This document shows positions 8,747 through 18,659 of a stretch of 64,000 nt of DNA, piece by piece. Positions within the stretch are counted from its first letter, which is position 1. Each line of letters begins with the position of its first letter. Source of the stretch: Actinomycetes bacterium. GTDB lineage: Bacteria; Actinomycetota; Coriobacteriia; Coriobacteriales; Eggerthellaceae. Location of the stretch: positions 186,001-250,000 of the forward strand of contig JAEXAI010000010.1 in the NCBI GenBank assembly GCA_023394615.1, written 5' to 3'. The translations under genes were made by a program, and so were the position numbers. The notes beneath the pieces are model-generated. The model saw only the letters and a program-made list of their open reading frames with translations. It was not told the DNA's origin and did no database searches.

Positions 8747-10048
8747 ATGAGCGATATCACCGAGGCCCTACAGGTTGAGCAAACCGAAATGGTCGGATAC
8801 TACGAGCATCTGCATCGCCATCCTGAACTGGGGTTACATGAATTCCAGACCGCTGCCTACATCGCCGACCTGCTGAAAGGCTGGGGATACGACGTGGTTT
8901 GCGGCGTCGGCGGCACGGGCGTGGTGGCTACGTTGGAAAACCATCCGGGCGACGTTGCGGGGGCCAATGATGCCCATGCAGACAATGCCGCTTGGTCGGC
9001 CGATACCGCCTCTGCGGGCGGCGAATCCTATCCAGTGGGCGGCGTCAGCACCGCCTCTGCAGGCGGCAGGAAAATCGCTCTGCGTGCAGAAATGGACGCG
9101 CTTCCCATGCAAGAAGGCAACGGCGCAAAAGCCGCAATGCAAGCAGACGGCAGCGCGCGCGTTTGTAGCGAGGTTCCCGGGGTGGCGCATATGTGCGGTC
9201 ACGACGGCCACTGCGCAATGCTTTTGGGGGCCGCAAAATACCTTGCGAAGACCAAGAATTTCAACGGCACGCTGCGGTTGATCTTTCAACCCGCTGAGGA
9301 GACAATGGGTGGATCGATTGCCATGATGGACGACGGCCTCCTTGAGCGCTTTCCTATCGATGCGATATTCGGCATGCACAATTCACCCGGTTTGGATGTG
9401 GGCAAAATCTACTTGCACGACGGCCCCGTGTTGACGGCGGCCGATAAATGGGAAATCGAGCTAGAAGGCAAAGGCGTACACGGATCCATGCCGGACAAGG
9501 GCATCGATCCTATCGTGGCAGGTTCTGCGCTGGTGATGGCGCTGCAGACGGTCGTTTCGCGCAACGTTTCCCCTACAGAAACCGCAGTGGTAACGGTGGG
9601 CTCGTTTCAATCCGGAACTACTGACAATATCATTCCCCAGACCGCGCTGCTGAAGATGTGCGTGCGCACGGCTTCCCCCGAAACCCGGCAGATCGTGCTG
9701 AATCGGATTCGCGAAATTACCGTCGGCGTGGCAAGTGCCTATGGCGTGACCTGCGACATTCGCGAAGGGCGAGCGGGCGCTGTATTGGTAAACGATGCTG
9801 AGCTAGGTGCGCAATGCCGTGCTGCCGCGCTGCAAGCACTAGGCGCTGATGGTGTGGAACTCAACGGTGAAGCCGAGATGGCCAGCGAGGATTTTGCCTA
9901 CTACACGCAGAGAATACCCGGTTTCTATGTGATGATTGGGATAGGTGATACGCCCATGAACCATCATCCAGATTATCATTTCAACACCAACGCGCTGGTT
10001 AGCGGTGCTGCATATTGGGCAGCCATCACTGAGGCCCTGCTGAAGTAG
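8747..10048 (+). CDS. M20-family amidohydrolase (hippurate/N-acyl-amino-acid hydrolase type)
   Basis: The 433-residue protein has the M20D amidohydrolase signatures HRHPELGLHEFQT, RAEMDALPMQE, HMCGHDGHCAMLLGAA, IFQPAEE, GMHNSPG and C-terminal HHPDYHFN. The metal-binding His, Asp and Glu residues are present. The family removes acyl groups from N-acyl amino acids such as hippurate or N-acetyl compounds in the cytosol; the exact substrate cannot be told. Before the MDALP motif there is a low-complexity Ala/Gly/Asp-rich insertion of about 40 residues containing two TASAGG copies, which most relatives lack. The start at 8747 has AAAGGGA 8 nt upstream and is preferred over ATG 8717, which lies in a hairpin. 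Confidence 0.9.
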   Translation: MSDITEALQVEQTEMVGYYEHLHRHPELGLHEFQTAAYIADLLKGWGYDVVCGVGGTGVVATLENHPGDVAGANDAHADNAAWSADTASAGGESYPVGGVSTASAGGRKIALRAEMDALPMQEGNGAKAAMQADGSARVCSEVPGVAHMCGHDGHCAMLLGAAKYLAKTKNFNGTLRLIFQPAEETMGGSIAMMDDGLLERFPIDAIFGMHNSPGLDVGKIYLHDGPVLTAADKWEIELEGKGVHGSMPDKGIDPIVAGSALVMALQTVVSRNVSPTETAVVTVGSFQSGTTDNIIPQTALLKMCVRTASPETRQIVLNRIREITVGVASAYGVTCDIREGRAGAVLVNDAELGAQCRAAALQALGADGVELNGEAEMASEDFAYYTQRIPGFYVMIGIGDTPMNHHPDYHFNTNALVSGAAYWAAITEALLK

Positions 10049-10193
10049 AGAAGAATTCTTTTCGAGATTTTGAATCCGAGAATCTCAAGGCGGCTGGTTT
10101 TTCGTTTTCGAAACAGTTGTATTCAGATGCGGCGCAAATGGGGCGCTATACTGTTTCTGTTAAAAGATTGCTAGGAGCAGGGAGAATCATCAT

Positions 10194-11897
10194 ATGAGAA
10201 TGCGCGCTTTGACGGTCTGTGCGGCGTTTCTTGTTATGGGCGCGATGCTCTTCAGTGCGGATACCGGCTATGCCGCAACGGTCAAAGCGGATTACCTTGT
10301 CCTTGGTGATAGCATCTCCGCTGGCTATGGGCTTTCCGACCCCACCACGCAATCGTTCCCAGCACTTCTTGCCGCAGACCAGAATCTTGAGCTGAACAAT
10401 CTTGCCGTAAGCGGCAACACGATGGCGAACTTGGCCACGACCCTCACCGACAAGACGTCTGCGGGTGCCATCAGCGACGAGGCCATCGAGAATGCGGATA
10501 TCATCTCTATCACTGCAGGTGGAAACGATTGCATGCATGCGTTGTATGGAGCAGTCGCCGCATATTACAACAGTATTTTCACCCCCGACATCACTGCCGA
10601 TGATGTAACGACCATCATCGGCGCTGAAAGCGACAGTCGCAGATATCTGGTCCTGTTCGCGATGGGCGCTATCCTGAGCAATCCACAAAGCTCTTTCGCT
10701 GATACGGCCGATTTCAAGGCTGCCCTCGCAAACTACGAGACCAACCTTCAGGCAGTTGTCAATTATATACACGACGTAAACCCCGATGCCGTGCTGTTTA
10801 TCGACACGCAATACAACCCCTATGTCGCATTCAAAGCTGGGAGCGTCGCCTATGTCTACAACGCTTTCGCCGCATGCGTGCCCAAGCTGAATGCCATAAT
10901 CAGTGATTCGAACAACGGAGCCGGAAGCAAATACCAAGTAGTGGATGTCGCTGCCGCGTTTGCGACCAACGTCAATAGCGAAGGCGTGCAAGACCTGGGT
11001 GCCTCGCTGTGCAATGCGAGCTTGGAACCTCTCAACTTCGACTTCCACCCCAATGCGGCTGGGCATAAGGTCATAGCGAGCACTATCACCACCAACTTGG
11101 GACATGACATCAGCACGCCTCAAAGCGTCACTACGGGCGGCATCACTGCCACGCTCGTCTTCTCAACCAGCGCGGGCAGTATTCTTCCCACCGACACTAT
11201 TCTTCCCAATGTGTCGGTGACAGCCACCATCACCTTCTCGGGAGCGCCCGATAGCGCCTCGAACGCAGCCAGTTACAATCTCATGTATTCGAATGCCGAA
11301 ACTGGGATAGATGATTCTTGCGACACGAAATACCTACCGGCGGGGCAGGCAGTTTCCGAAACGACGGCCTTCACGTTCGCCATGCCCGCAAACGATGTCG
11401 GGTCCTTCAACCTGACCTTGACGAAAAACGACCCCATCCAACTCTCCAGCATTTCCATAGATGCGACGCAAGCTGTGGTCGGCACCGCGCTCACCACTTC
11501 GATACAGCCTGCCGGAGCCAAGGCGACCTACCAATGGTATGCCGATGACACTGCCATCTCCGGTGCTACCGCCAGTACCTACACTCCCACGAAAGACGAC
11601 GTTGGTAAAACGCTCACGGTTAAAGCGACGGGAGTAGAGGAATACGGCGGCACCATCGAGAGCAAAACCGGTCTTGTCGTTAAGGCGAAGGATTCGGGCG
11701 GGGCGAATGATGCGGGCAAAACAGATGACGGTGATGGTGGAAACGGCGTTGCTTCCGCATCTGCCGCAGTGCCGTATGCGACGCCTTATACCGCTGATGG
11801 TTTCTCTCTTTTACCGGGCGTTTTGCTGCTGGCTGTTCTTGCGGGTTTCGCCGTAGGGCTCGCGGCGCGAAAGATAGGGAATCGTGAAACGATCTGA
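10194..11897 (+). CDS. Secreted, membrane-anchored SGNH/GDSL hydrolase with Ig-like domain
   Basis: The 567-residue protein starts with a signal peptide (cleavage near GYAATV). An SGNH esterase domain follows: block I LVLGDSISAGYG with nucleophile Ser near residue 39, a GGNDCMH block, and the C-terminal DFHPNAAGH block with the Asp/His pair (~282). Residues ~430-500 form an Ig-like repeat ending in YTPTKDDVGKTLTVKA. A Gly/Asp-rich stretch and a final hydrophobic helix with a basic tail (LLLAVLAGFAVGLAARK) anchor the protein; no LPXTG motif is seen. The substrate may be an acylated carbohydrate or lipid outside the cell. AGGGAG lies 9 nt before the ATG. The gene overlaps the next by 14 bp, so the two are probably translated together. 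Confidence 0.85.
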   Translation: MRMRALTVCAAFLVMGAMLFSADTGYAATVKADYLVLGDSISAGYGLSDPTTQSFPALLAADQNLELNNLAVSGNTMANLATTLTDKTSAGAISDEAIENADIISITAGGNDCMHALYGAVAAYYNSIFTPDITADDVTTIIGAESDSRRYLVLFAMGAILSNPQSSFADTADFKAALANYETNLQAVVNYIHDVNPDAVLFIDTQYNPYVAFKAGSVAYVYNAFAACVPKLNAIISDSNNGAGSKYQVVDVAAAFATNVNSEGVQDLGASLCNASLEPLNFDFHPNAAGHKVIASTITTNLGHDISTPQSVTTGGITATLVFSTSAGSILPTDTILPNVSVTATITFSGAPDSASNAASYNLMYSNAETGIDDSCDTKYLPAGQAVSETTAFTFAMPANDVGSFNLTLTKNDPIQLSSISIDATQAVVGTALTTSIQPAGAKATYQWYADDTAISGATASTYTPTKDDVGKTLTVKATGVEEYGGTIESKTGLVVKAKDSGGANDAGKTDDGDGGNGVASASAAVPYATPYTADGFSLLPGVLLLAVLAGFAVGLAARKIGNRETI

Positions 11898-14800
11898 AGG
11901 GAAGCGCGTGGGGCAACATAGGGAAAAGCATTTTGCTGAGGCACTGCTACTGCTCATTATACTTCTGCTTGTGAGCGCCGCTGCCGGTTTTTCCGTTGCG
12001 GCTTTCGCCGCGCCTGCAGACACGGCATCGCAGGTGGTGGGCACGGGTGAGCGCGCTCGCACCATCGGCCAGCTGCTAGACGGTGGCGAGTACGTCGAAG
12101 GCCGTGTGCTCGCGCGCGTGAGTGATGAGTATGCGCCCATCTCCACGTTCTCAGACGAACAAGCGAGCACCGTGAGCGACCTGTACACGTTTTCGTCAAG
12201 CTCGGTTGATGCCAGCGCCGCAGGCGATGTCGCGAGTGCTTCTACGGGCACTGGCGCTACGGGCACCGGCGACGCGAGCGCGGGCAAAGGTGCAACTGCT
12301 TTCTCGTTTCATGCACCCGACCGCATCATCCTCATCCAGTCCGATACCCTTACGACCAAGGAGTTGCTGGAATCCCTGGTGAACGCAGCGGGCGTCGTGT
12401 CCGCCCAGCCAGACTATATCCGCACCTTGGATGACGGGGCTGCAAGCAGCCAGAGCGCGCAGACGGACGATGCCGCAAGCAGCCAGAACGCGCAGTCTGA
12501 CGATGCTGCATCCGCGCTGGCATCGGGCAGTCTAAGCATGCTTCTGGGCGACGACGCTTCAGCGCAATCGTCGGATGCTGCCGCATCGACCTTTGCCTCT
12601 TCTGTTCCCAACGACATGTTCTTCAACGAGCTCTACAGCTTGAAAGATGCCAGCGAGGCCGGAACGAGCGTGAGGGCTTTATGGGACAAGCTGTGGAACT
12701 CGGTGCCCACCAGTGCGAATGTTGAGGAGAGCAAGCAAGTCATCATTGCTGTTATGGACTCGGGCGTGGAATACGACCATGTGGATCTTGCAGGGGTCAT
12801 GTGGAGGGGTGGGGATGCCTTGGCTGCAAAGGGCATCGCGTCTGGCACTTACGGTTATGATTTCGTCGGTAATGATACAGATCCCATGGACAAAAACGGT
12901 CATGGCTCGCTGGTTGCCGGCGTCGTGGCGGCTTCGGTGAACAATGGCACGGGTGTGGCCGGCATAGCACCGAATGCGCGCATCATGGCGCTTCGTACGG
13001 GGGATTCAAGGGGGATGAACGCACTTTCAGCCACGATAGCGGCCTATAGTTATTTGGCCGATGCTGCTCAGGCGGGCGTGCACGTGGCGGCAGTGAACGA
13101 CTCATGGGGAGATATTGGTGGGGATGGCCTGCTCGTCGAGGTGGTGGACGATCTTTATGAGACCTACGGAACCATCTCGGTAGCGGCATCAGGGAATGAT
13201 TCGTACGACACCGATGCAGTGGGTTTCTTTCCTTCGAGCCTTCCAACGGATGGCATCATAAGCGTCAACGCCACCGATGAGGTCGGCAAGCTCGCCAGCT
13301 TTTCGGATTACGGTGCCATGACTACCGACATCGGGGCACCCGGTGTGGCAATTCTATCGACTTCGAGCAAAATCTGGTTCGTGATAGGGCTTGCCGACAA
13401 AAGCAAGCTCGCAGTTTACGAGACTTTCGACAACGTTGCACCCTATGCATTCGAAGCAGCTTGGGCCGGAAGTCCGGATATGGGTGGGACGCTCAAGATC
13501 TCAAGCGACGCAGACTCCAGTTCATCGGGCACGGGTGCGGGCATTGAATTCAGCGTCACGGATGCCCAATCGGGCGCATCCGATGCGATAACGCTCACAT
13601 CTCACGTGGATTTGAGCGGAGCGGTCAACAAGCCCACGGACGTAGTGTTCGACTCAAGGCAGTTCGATGACGCAGACGATGCGGCGGTCCGAATCACCCG
13701 TGTCTACATGGCTTCCACCTTGCCGGGCGAGTGGGTCGAATTGTCGAGTTTTGACTCAGGCGCGACAAGAATGAACTGGGGTTTTCACTGCTTTTTTATC
13801 CCAGCCAAGCAAAGCGACCAGATTGATTGGAAGAAGCCCACCATAAAAATCGAGCGCAAACTCACAGATTTCGATGCAGGTAAAGATATAACCTACCAAA
13901 TCGATAATGTGGGACTCGCCTTTGACGGTGCTTGCGAGGCATACCCCTATTTTAGCGATGACGGCACTTCTCTGGCGGCACCTATGGTGACAGGCGCAAT
14001 TGCTTTGCTTGCCGCCGCCTACCCAGACGATTCGCCCGCCACTTTGAAGAACCGCCTGCTCGGATCGGTTACAAGAAGCGATGCTCTTGCAGGCACGTGC
14101 ACATCTGATGGGAGGCTCGACCTCTCGCGAACCGACAATCCCTACCCGGTGGTGTCCACCGTGGAACAGGATGCTTCCGACACCCGCGTTGTCACCGTTT
14201 CCGGCTCATTTTTCGGCAATGCGGTGGGCGGCGTTTCAGTTGAGGGTGTTGATGACGGCCAAGTAGCTATCACGTCGTGGGGCGACAGTCAGATAACGCT
14301 CGCCTTGCCCGCTGGCTTGCAGGCCGCGAACCGCTACGTTACCGTTACGCGCGCAAGCGATTCGGATACCGGCCGTAGGCTCGTTGCCCTAAAGGGGACG
14401 GCTGAAGCCGATTCAACTTGCTTTGATGAGCTTCCCGCCCCTGATCTGGGATCTTTGGGCTTGTCGCGGACGCAAAGTGAGATCACTTCTTGGCAGATGG
14501 CGTCGGCTGGGGGAAAAATATACGCTGTGAGCAGCGGCGTGGGAAAGGCTGGTAGAACCGGCGGCGGGGTGGTGCATACGATCGCCCTGTTAAGCTACGA
14601 TCCCCAAGCGCGAACCTGGACTGACATGGATGCTTTCGACGACGTGGCGATGACGTATGTGCTCATGTGCGCATATGGGAACAATCTCTATATCTACGAT
14701 GCGGGTGTGGATATCCTCTACCGCTTTGATACGGAAACCGGTGTTCGCACAACGGTGGCTCATTACTCGAGCGATCCTGCTTTTTCTGGGGTGGACTACA

Positions 14801-15732
14801 CGAATGCCTCGATGGTTTCGGACGGTTTGACTGTGACGCTGGTCGGTTCCCGCAAATTAGTGAACGGCGCATATGATCACAACCAGCCCACGCTGAGCAT
14901 CGATCTTTCCACGGGCGCGGCATCTCTGGGTACCTCGCTTGCGCACAGCAGGATATGGCCGGTCTTGGGCTATCTCGACGGGGTGCTTTTCGCTGCAGCG
15001 GGCGGCACGGCGGCACAGACGCCCGCCACAAGCGTGGAGATATTGGCGAATGGCGCGTACTCTGCGGTTGCGTCCATGCCAGATGGTATCTTGGCCAGCC
15101 AACTTTCTACGGCGGCGGGTTCTGTGCTGCCAGCGGGTTTCCGCTTTGTGGCGGCGGACGGCTCCACGGTCGAGCTCGCCCATGATTGCCTGGCGGTAAG
15201 CGGGCTTGTGAACAGCTCGGGGAAGAACAGCGCCGATACCTATATCTTCGACCCCCAGGCAAGAACCTGGACGACGACTGCGCGCATCCTCGCGCCAGTA
15301 AAGGTGTCGTATGCGGGCGGCGCGTACCTGAATGGGAAGTTTTACGTGTTGGGATATGACGGCACGGGAAACATCGGAAACGGCTACGGGCTTGTGTTCC
15401 GCTGCCTCGCGTCGGCGCCGGTTGACCCCGACCCCACGCCCACGCCTACGCCCGACCCCGACCCCACGCCTGTGCCCGATCCGAATCCCGCGCCCACGCC
15501 CGATTCCGCTGATGTTGCTGGCGATGGTGCAGGTGGGGGCAGCGCTTCAGCTTTGCAAGCGACATACACAGCAAATGCACCTGCGTCTAAAACTGTGGCT
15601 GACACGTCTGATTCCACAACAGTGTCAATTGCGGTATATGCGCTTCTAGTATGTGCGATCGCGGCGTTCGCCTTGCTTCTAGCGGCGCCAGTGCTCCAGC
15701 GTGTATCGTGTGAGAGCGATAAGACGCGATAA
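11884..15732 (+). CDS. Cell-surface subtilisin-like serine protease (S8) with IPT and Kelch-like domains
   Basis: The 1282-residue protein has an N-terminal hydrophobic signal (ALLLLIILLLVSAAAG) and a propeptide-like region rich in Ala/Ser/Asp. Its S8 catalytic domain shows Asp292 (AVMDSGVEYDH), His340 (NGHGSLVAG) and Ser696 (GTSLAAPMV). A long insertion of about 240 residues (~480-690) separates the oxyanion region from Ser. An IPT/TIG-like domain and Kelch-like repeats (KIYAVSSG, NNLYIYDAG, KFYVLGYDG) follow. A Pro-Asp-Thr linker leads to a final transmembrane helix (YALLVCAIAAFALLLAAP) and a short basic tail. The start is GTG at 11884, with AGGGA upstream and a 14-bp overlap with the SGNH gene. 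It probably processes extracellular proteins or peptides. Confidence 0.9.
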   Translation: MKRSEGKRVGQHREKHFAEALLLLIILLLVSAAAGFSVAAFAAPADTASQVVGTGERARTIGQLLDGGEYVEGRVLARVSDEYAPISTFSDEQASTVSDLYTFSSSSVDASAAGDVASASTGTGATGTGDASAGKGATAFSFHAPDRIILIQSDTLTTKELLESLVNAAGVVSAQPDYIRTLDDGAASSQSAQTDDAASSQNAQSDDAASALASGSLSMLLGDDASAQSSDAAASTFASSVPNDMFFNELYSLKDASEAGTSVRALWDKLWNSVPTSANVEESKQVIIAVMDSGVEYDHVDLAGVMWRGGDALAAKGIASGTYGYDFVGNDTDPMDKNGHGSLVAGVVAASVNNGTGVAGIAPNARIMALRTGDSRGMNALSATIAAYSYLADAAQAGVHVAAVNDSWGDIGGDGLLVEVVDDLYETYGTISVAASGNDSYDTDAVGFFPSSLPTDGIISVNATDEVGKLASFSDYGAMTTDIGAPGVAILSTSSKIWFVIGLADKSKLAVYETFDNVAPYAFEAAWAGSPDMGGTLKISSDADSSSSGTGAGIEFSVTDAQSGASDAITLTSHVDLSGAVNKPTDVVFDSRQFDDADDAAVRITRVYMASTLPGEWVELSSFDSGATRMNWGFHCFFIPAKQSDQIDWKKPTIKIERKLTDFDAGKDITYQIDNVGLAFDGACEAYPYFSDDGTSLAAPMVTGAIALLAAAYPDDSPATLKNRLLGSVTRSDALAGTCTSDGRLDLSRTDNPYPVVSTVEQDASDTRVVTVSGSFFGNAVGGVSVEGVDDGQVAITSWGDSQITLALPAGLQAANRYVTVTRASDSDTGRRLVALKGTAEADSTCFDELPAPDLGSLGLSRTQSEITSWQMASAGGKIYAVSSGVGKAGRTGGGVVHTIALLSYDPQARTWTDMDAFDDVAMTYVLMCAYGNNLYIYDAGVDILYRFDTETGVRTTVAHYSSDPAFSGVDYTNASMVSDGLTVTLVGSRKLVNGAYDHNQPTLSIDLSTGAASLGTSLAHSRIWPVLGYLDGVLFAAAGGTAAQTPATSVEILANGAYSAVASMPDGILASQLSTAAGSVLPAGFRFVAADGSTVELAHDCLAVSGLVNSSGKNSADTYIFDPQARTWTTTARILAPVKVSYAGGAYLNGKFYVLGYDGTGNIGNGYGLVFRCLASAPVDPDPTPTPTPDPDPTPVPDPNPAPTPDSADVAGDGAGGGSASALQATYTANAPASKTVADTSDSTTVSIAVYALLVCAIAAFALLLAAPVLQRVSCESDKTR

Positions 15733-15782
15733 AGCAAGTTCAGGCGAGGTTGAGCAAGGTTAGAGAGGTTAGACTTCGAAGC

Positions 15783-15890
15783 CGGCCTGTCAGAACCGTA
15801 TGCGAGAATCTCAACCGTCGGCCTGTCTGGACCGTATGCGAGAACCTCAACCGCCGGCCTGTCGTGAGCGAATGCGAGAACCTCAATTTA
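15783..15890. repeat. Three tandem 36-bp units
   Basis: Three head-to-tail 36-bp units begin at 15783, 15819 and 15855, each with CGGCCTGTC followed by a conserved TGCGAGAAYCTCAA block. There are no spacers, so this is a minisatellite, not a CRISPR array. It lies beside copy 1 of the dispersed element. Confidence 0.85.
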
Positions 15891-15955
15891 TTGAGAGAAG
15901 CAGCCTTCACAGCGAGGGAAAGTGTCAGAAAAGTGCAGTATTAGGTATGTGGCGA

Positions 15956-16191
15956 GTCGGTTGGCCACTTTTGCAAAAAAAGTGCAGTAATTGGCAAATA
16001 AAATGACTCATTGTATGCAAATCTTTGAACTTGTAATGCATTATCGGAAGCCTAATTGCATCGTCGCAGTTCAGCGGCGTGCATGAAAAATAGTATCAGT
16101 GAAATCGAGTGCGGAAAAACCTAATGCTGCACTTTTCTTACAAAAACGGGGGGTCGACCGGAAGATTTGCAAGAAGCTGCACTTTTTTTAC
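15956..16191 (-). repeat. Dispersed MITE-like element, copy 1 of 5 (diverged)
   Basis: This copy lies in reverse orientation. One terminal repeat is intact (16119-16158, CCTAATGCTGCACTTTTC through AAAACGGGGGGTCGAC). The other (15956-15995) is diverged but keeps AAAAGTGCAG. The central GTCGCAGTTCAGCGGCG block and the external GCAAGAAGCTGCAC flank are present. An extra GAAAAGTGCAGTATTAGG fragment at 15928-15945 suggests a rearranged or nested copy. No ORF is encoded. Confidence 0.8.
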
Positions 16192-16545
16192 AACCTTCTG
16201 AAGGCTAGGCTCCTTTGTGCTCAGAAAAGAGCTGGCCCCCCGCCAGGTTGCCCCATCCGCCCCCGCCCGCCAGGTTGCCCGCTGCGCACCTCACCCGCAC
16301 CCACCCGCATCCGCCGTCCGCTGAGCACCCGTCCGCGGCACCATCAACGCATCCTCCCGTCGCTTCGCCGGAATGGAGCGGATGCGGGTACAATAGGTCA
16401 CATATTCATGAATTATTTTATGTCATGATGCATATTTCCTCATTTGGCGCTATTCTTGTCCCATTAATCCGTGCTTGGGAAGGATAACATGTCCCAGGGG
16501 GCCTTTCAGCAAGCGCATTGTTTGAAACGATGATAGGAGCGGAGC
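16192..16545. other. Upstream region of the flavodiiron gene
   Basis: A C-rich stretch with two CCGCCAGGTTGCCC copies (around 16240-16280) is followed by AT-rich DNA. TACAAT at 16389-16394 is a possible -10. A perfect palindrome ATTCATGAAT at 16404-16413 and nearby ATGCAT could be an operator. No protein gene is supported. Confidence 0.4.
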
Positions 16546-17757
16546 ATGTATGAGGCAGTTAAAGTAGCGCCGGATGTCTACTGGGTTGGTGCGATTGATT
16601 GGAACGAGCGCAATTTCCACGGATACACGACCGATCGCGGATCCACGTACAACGCTTACTTAATCATGGATGAGAAGATCACTCTCATCGACACGGTGAA
16701 GCCCGGCTTCGGCAACGAGATGATCCAACGAATCTCGCAGATTGTCGACCCCAGCAAAATCGATATCGTGGTATCGAACCATGTCGAGCGCGACCATTCA
16801 GGCTCGCTGCCCGACATCATGGCGCTCGCGCCGAATGCGAAAGTAATCACCAGCGACCCGAAAGGCCATGCAGGCCTGATTGCGCACTACGGCGACGACT
16901 ACGATTATCAGCCTGTGAAAAGCGGCGATACCCTCACTATCGGCAAGCGTACGCTCACGTTCGTGCACACGCCTATGGTGCACTGGCCCGACAATATGGT
17001 CACGTATAGTGCATTTGATAAAATCCTATTCAGCAACGATGCGTTCGGTCAGCACTTGGCTTCCAGCCAGCGCTTTGACGACCAGATGTATCTGCCCGAC
17101 GTGCTGATTCAAGCGAAAAAGTACTACGCGAACATCGTAATGCCTTACAGCAAGCAGGTGCAAGGCGTGCTGAAAGCGGTCGAAGGACTCGACATATCCA
17201 TGATTGCACCTAGCCACGGGGTGATTTGGCGCAGTAACGTAGATGCCATCCTGAAAAAATACCGCAAGTGGTGCTACCAGGAATTGGAAGAATACGCGCT
17301 TGTGGTATATGATTCCATGTGGCATTCGACCGAGCAGATGGCAGAATCCATCGTGGAAGCATGCACCGAGTGCGGCATACCCGTGCGTTTGCTGGACTTG
17401 AAATGCAACCACATTTCCGACATTATGACCGAAGTGCTGACGGCCCGTTACTTGGCTGTGGGTTCGCCCACATTGAACAACAATATGATGCCCACGGTGG
17501 CGGCGTTCTTCTGCTATCTCAAGGGCCTTTCGCCGCGTGCGATGAAGGAATCCAAGCGTATCGGCATCCCGTTTGGCAGCTACGGCTGGGCACCTGCCGG
17601 TCCCAAAGATGCCGCGAAGGAATTCGAGATTGCCGGTTACGAAATGCCACTGGGCACCCTAGTGCGTCAGTGGACGCCGGATGACGCGTACCTAAGCGAT
17701 TTGCGCGACCAGGTGTCGAAGCAACTGCGCGAATTGCACGCACAAACCGAGGCCTAG
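16546..17757 (+). CDS. Flavodiiron protein (FprA-type A flavoprotein)
   Basis: The 403-residue protein has an N-terminal metallo-beta-lactamase domain with diiron ligands His79-x-Glu81-x-Asp83-His84 (NHVERDHSG), a later His near TPMVHWPDNM, and SNDAFGQH. The C-terminal flavodoxin domain binds FMN (VYDSMWHSTEQMA, then VGSPTLNNNMMP). Such proteins reduce O2 to water or NO to N2O in the cytosol of anaerobes, using rubredoxin or F420-type donors, and protect against oxidative or nitrosative stress. The length is normal and no extra rubredoxin domain is fused. AGGAGCGGAGC precedes the ATG. No electron donor gene is adjacent. Palindromes in the upstream region could be regulatory. Confidence 0.93.
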   Translation: MYEAVKVAPDVYWVGAIDWNERNFHGYTTDRGSTYNAYLIMDEKITLIDTVKPGFGNEMIQRISQIVDPSKIDIVVSNHVERDHSGSLPDIMALAPNAKVITSDPKGHAGLIAHYGDDYDYQPVKSGDTLTIGKRTLTFVHTPMVHWPDNMVTYSAFDKILFSNDAFGQHLASSQRFDDQMYLPDVLIQAKKYYANIVMPYSKQVQGVLKAVEGLDISMIAPSHGVIWRSNVDAILKKYRKWCYQELEEYALVVYDSMWHSTEQMAESIVEACTECGIPVRLLDLKCNHISDIMTEVLTARYLAVGSPTLNNNMMPTVAAFFCYLKGLSPRAMKESKRIGIPFGSYGWAPAGPKDAAKEFEIAGYEMPLGTLVRQWTPDDAYLSDLRDQVSKQLRELHAQTEA

Positions 17758-17786
17758 GTAACATCCGCACGAGCAAAAACCGACAA

Positions 17787-18659
17787 GTGGAAAACGAGAA
17801 ACGAAACTACGTGGGAAAACTGGTAATATGCCCGACGCCGTTGGGCAATTTAGGCGACATGACGCCGCGCGCGCTGGAAGCGTTGCGCGGCGCCGACGTT
17901 GTGTGCGCTGAAGACACGCGCATTACCGGCAAGCTGCTGGCTGCCTTTGACATTCATGTGCCTGTGGAACGTTTGGATGAAGCGAGCATATCCGCACGAG
18001 CAGCGTCGGTGGTGGAGCGTGTGCTGGCGGGGGAGAACGTGGCGTACTGCAGCGATGCGGGCATGCCGGGCGTATCCGATCCTGGCCAGCGCCTGATTGT
18101 CGTCGCGCGCGAGATGGGTGCGCAGGTGGAAGTGCTGCCCGGTCCTACGGCTGTGGCCACGGCTTATGCGGCGAGCGGATTCACCTGCCCGCGATTCTAC
18201 TTCGGCGGCTTTTTCCCGCGCAAGGCAGGGGAGCGCCAGCAAACGCTACAGGGCCTGCGGGCGCTCGATGCGGTGCTGGTGTTCTATGAAAGCCCACGCC
18301 GTATCGACGATGCGCTTGAGGTAGTGGCTCAGCACATGCCGAGCCGACAAGTGGCCGTGTGTCGCGAGCTTACGAAGCTACATGAGGAAATCTATGTGGA
18401 CAGTGCACCCAAAGCTGCAGCAGAGTTCGCGCGAAGGCAGGCTGAAGGTGGCGTAAAAGGCGAGATCGTGCTGGTCATCGACGCTCCCGCAGAAGAAGAG
18501 CAGCAGGCTGATGCTGAGGCATCGCTGGAATCCGCGCGGGTGCGTGCTGGTCAGCTGCGAGTGGAAGGCACGCTTTCGAACAAGGATATCGCCGCAACTT
18601 TGAAACGTGAATTCGACATCTCCCGCAATCAGGCATACGATTTGGCAATGGGCCGATGA
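17787..18659 (+). CDS. rsmI: 16S rRNA (cytidine(1402)-2'-O)-methyltransferase
   Basis: The 290-residue protein shows the RsmI tetrapyrrole-methylase fold: LVICPTPLGNLGDMTPRALEAL, CAEDTRITGKLL, YCSDAGMPGVSDPG, PGPTAVATAYAASGF, FFPRK and VFYESPRRI. It methylates the 2'-OH of C1402 in 16S rRNA using SAM and so fine-tunes the ribosomal decoding centre. GTG at 17787 is the assumed start; GTG at 17811 is nearly as good because neither has a strong ribosome-binding site. The stop overlaps the next ORF by 4 bp (ATGA), pointing to translational coupling with the metalloprotease-like gene. Confidence 0.93.
   Translation: MENEKRNYVGKLVICPTPLGNLGDMTPRALEALRGADVVCAEDTRITGKLLAAFDIHVPVERLDEASISARAASVVERVLAGENVAYCSDAGMPGVSDPGQRLIVVAREMGAQVEVLPGPTAVATAYAASGFTCPRFYFGGFFPRKAGERQQTLQGLRALDAVLVFYESPRRIDDALEVVAQHMPSRQVAVCRELTKLHEEIYVDSAPKAAAEFARRQAEGGVKGEIVLVIDAPAEEEQQADAEASLESARVRAGQLRVEGTLSNKDIAATLKREFDISRNQAYDLAMGR

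Noticed and set aside
15783..15890. CRISPR array from 36-bp units
   Set aside because: The units are contiguous with no spacers, so this is a tandem repeat.
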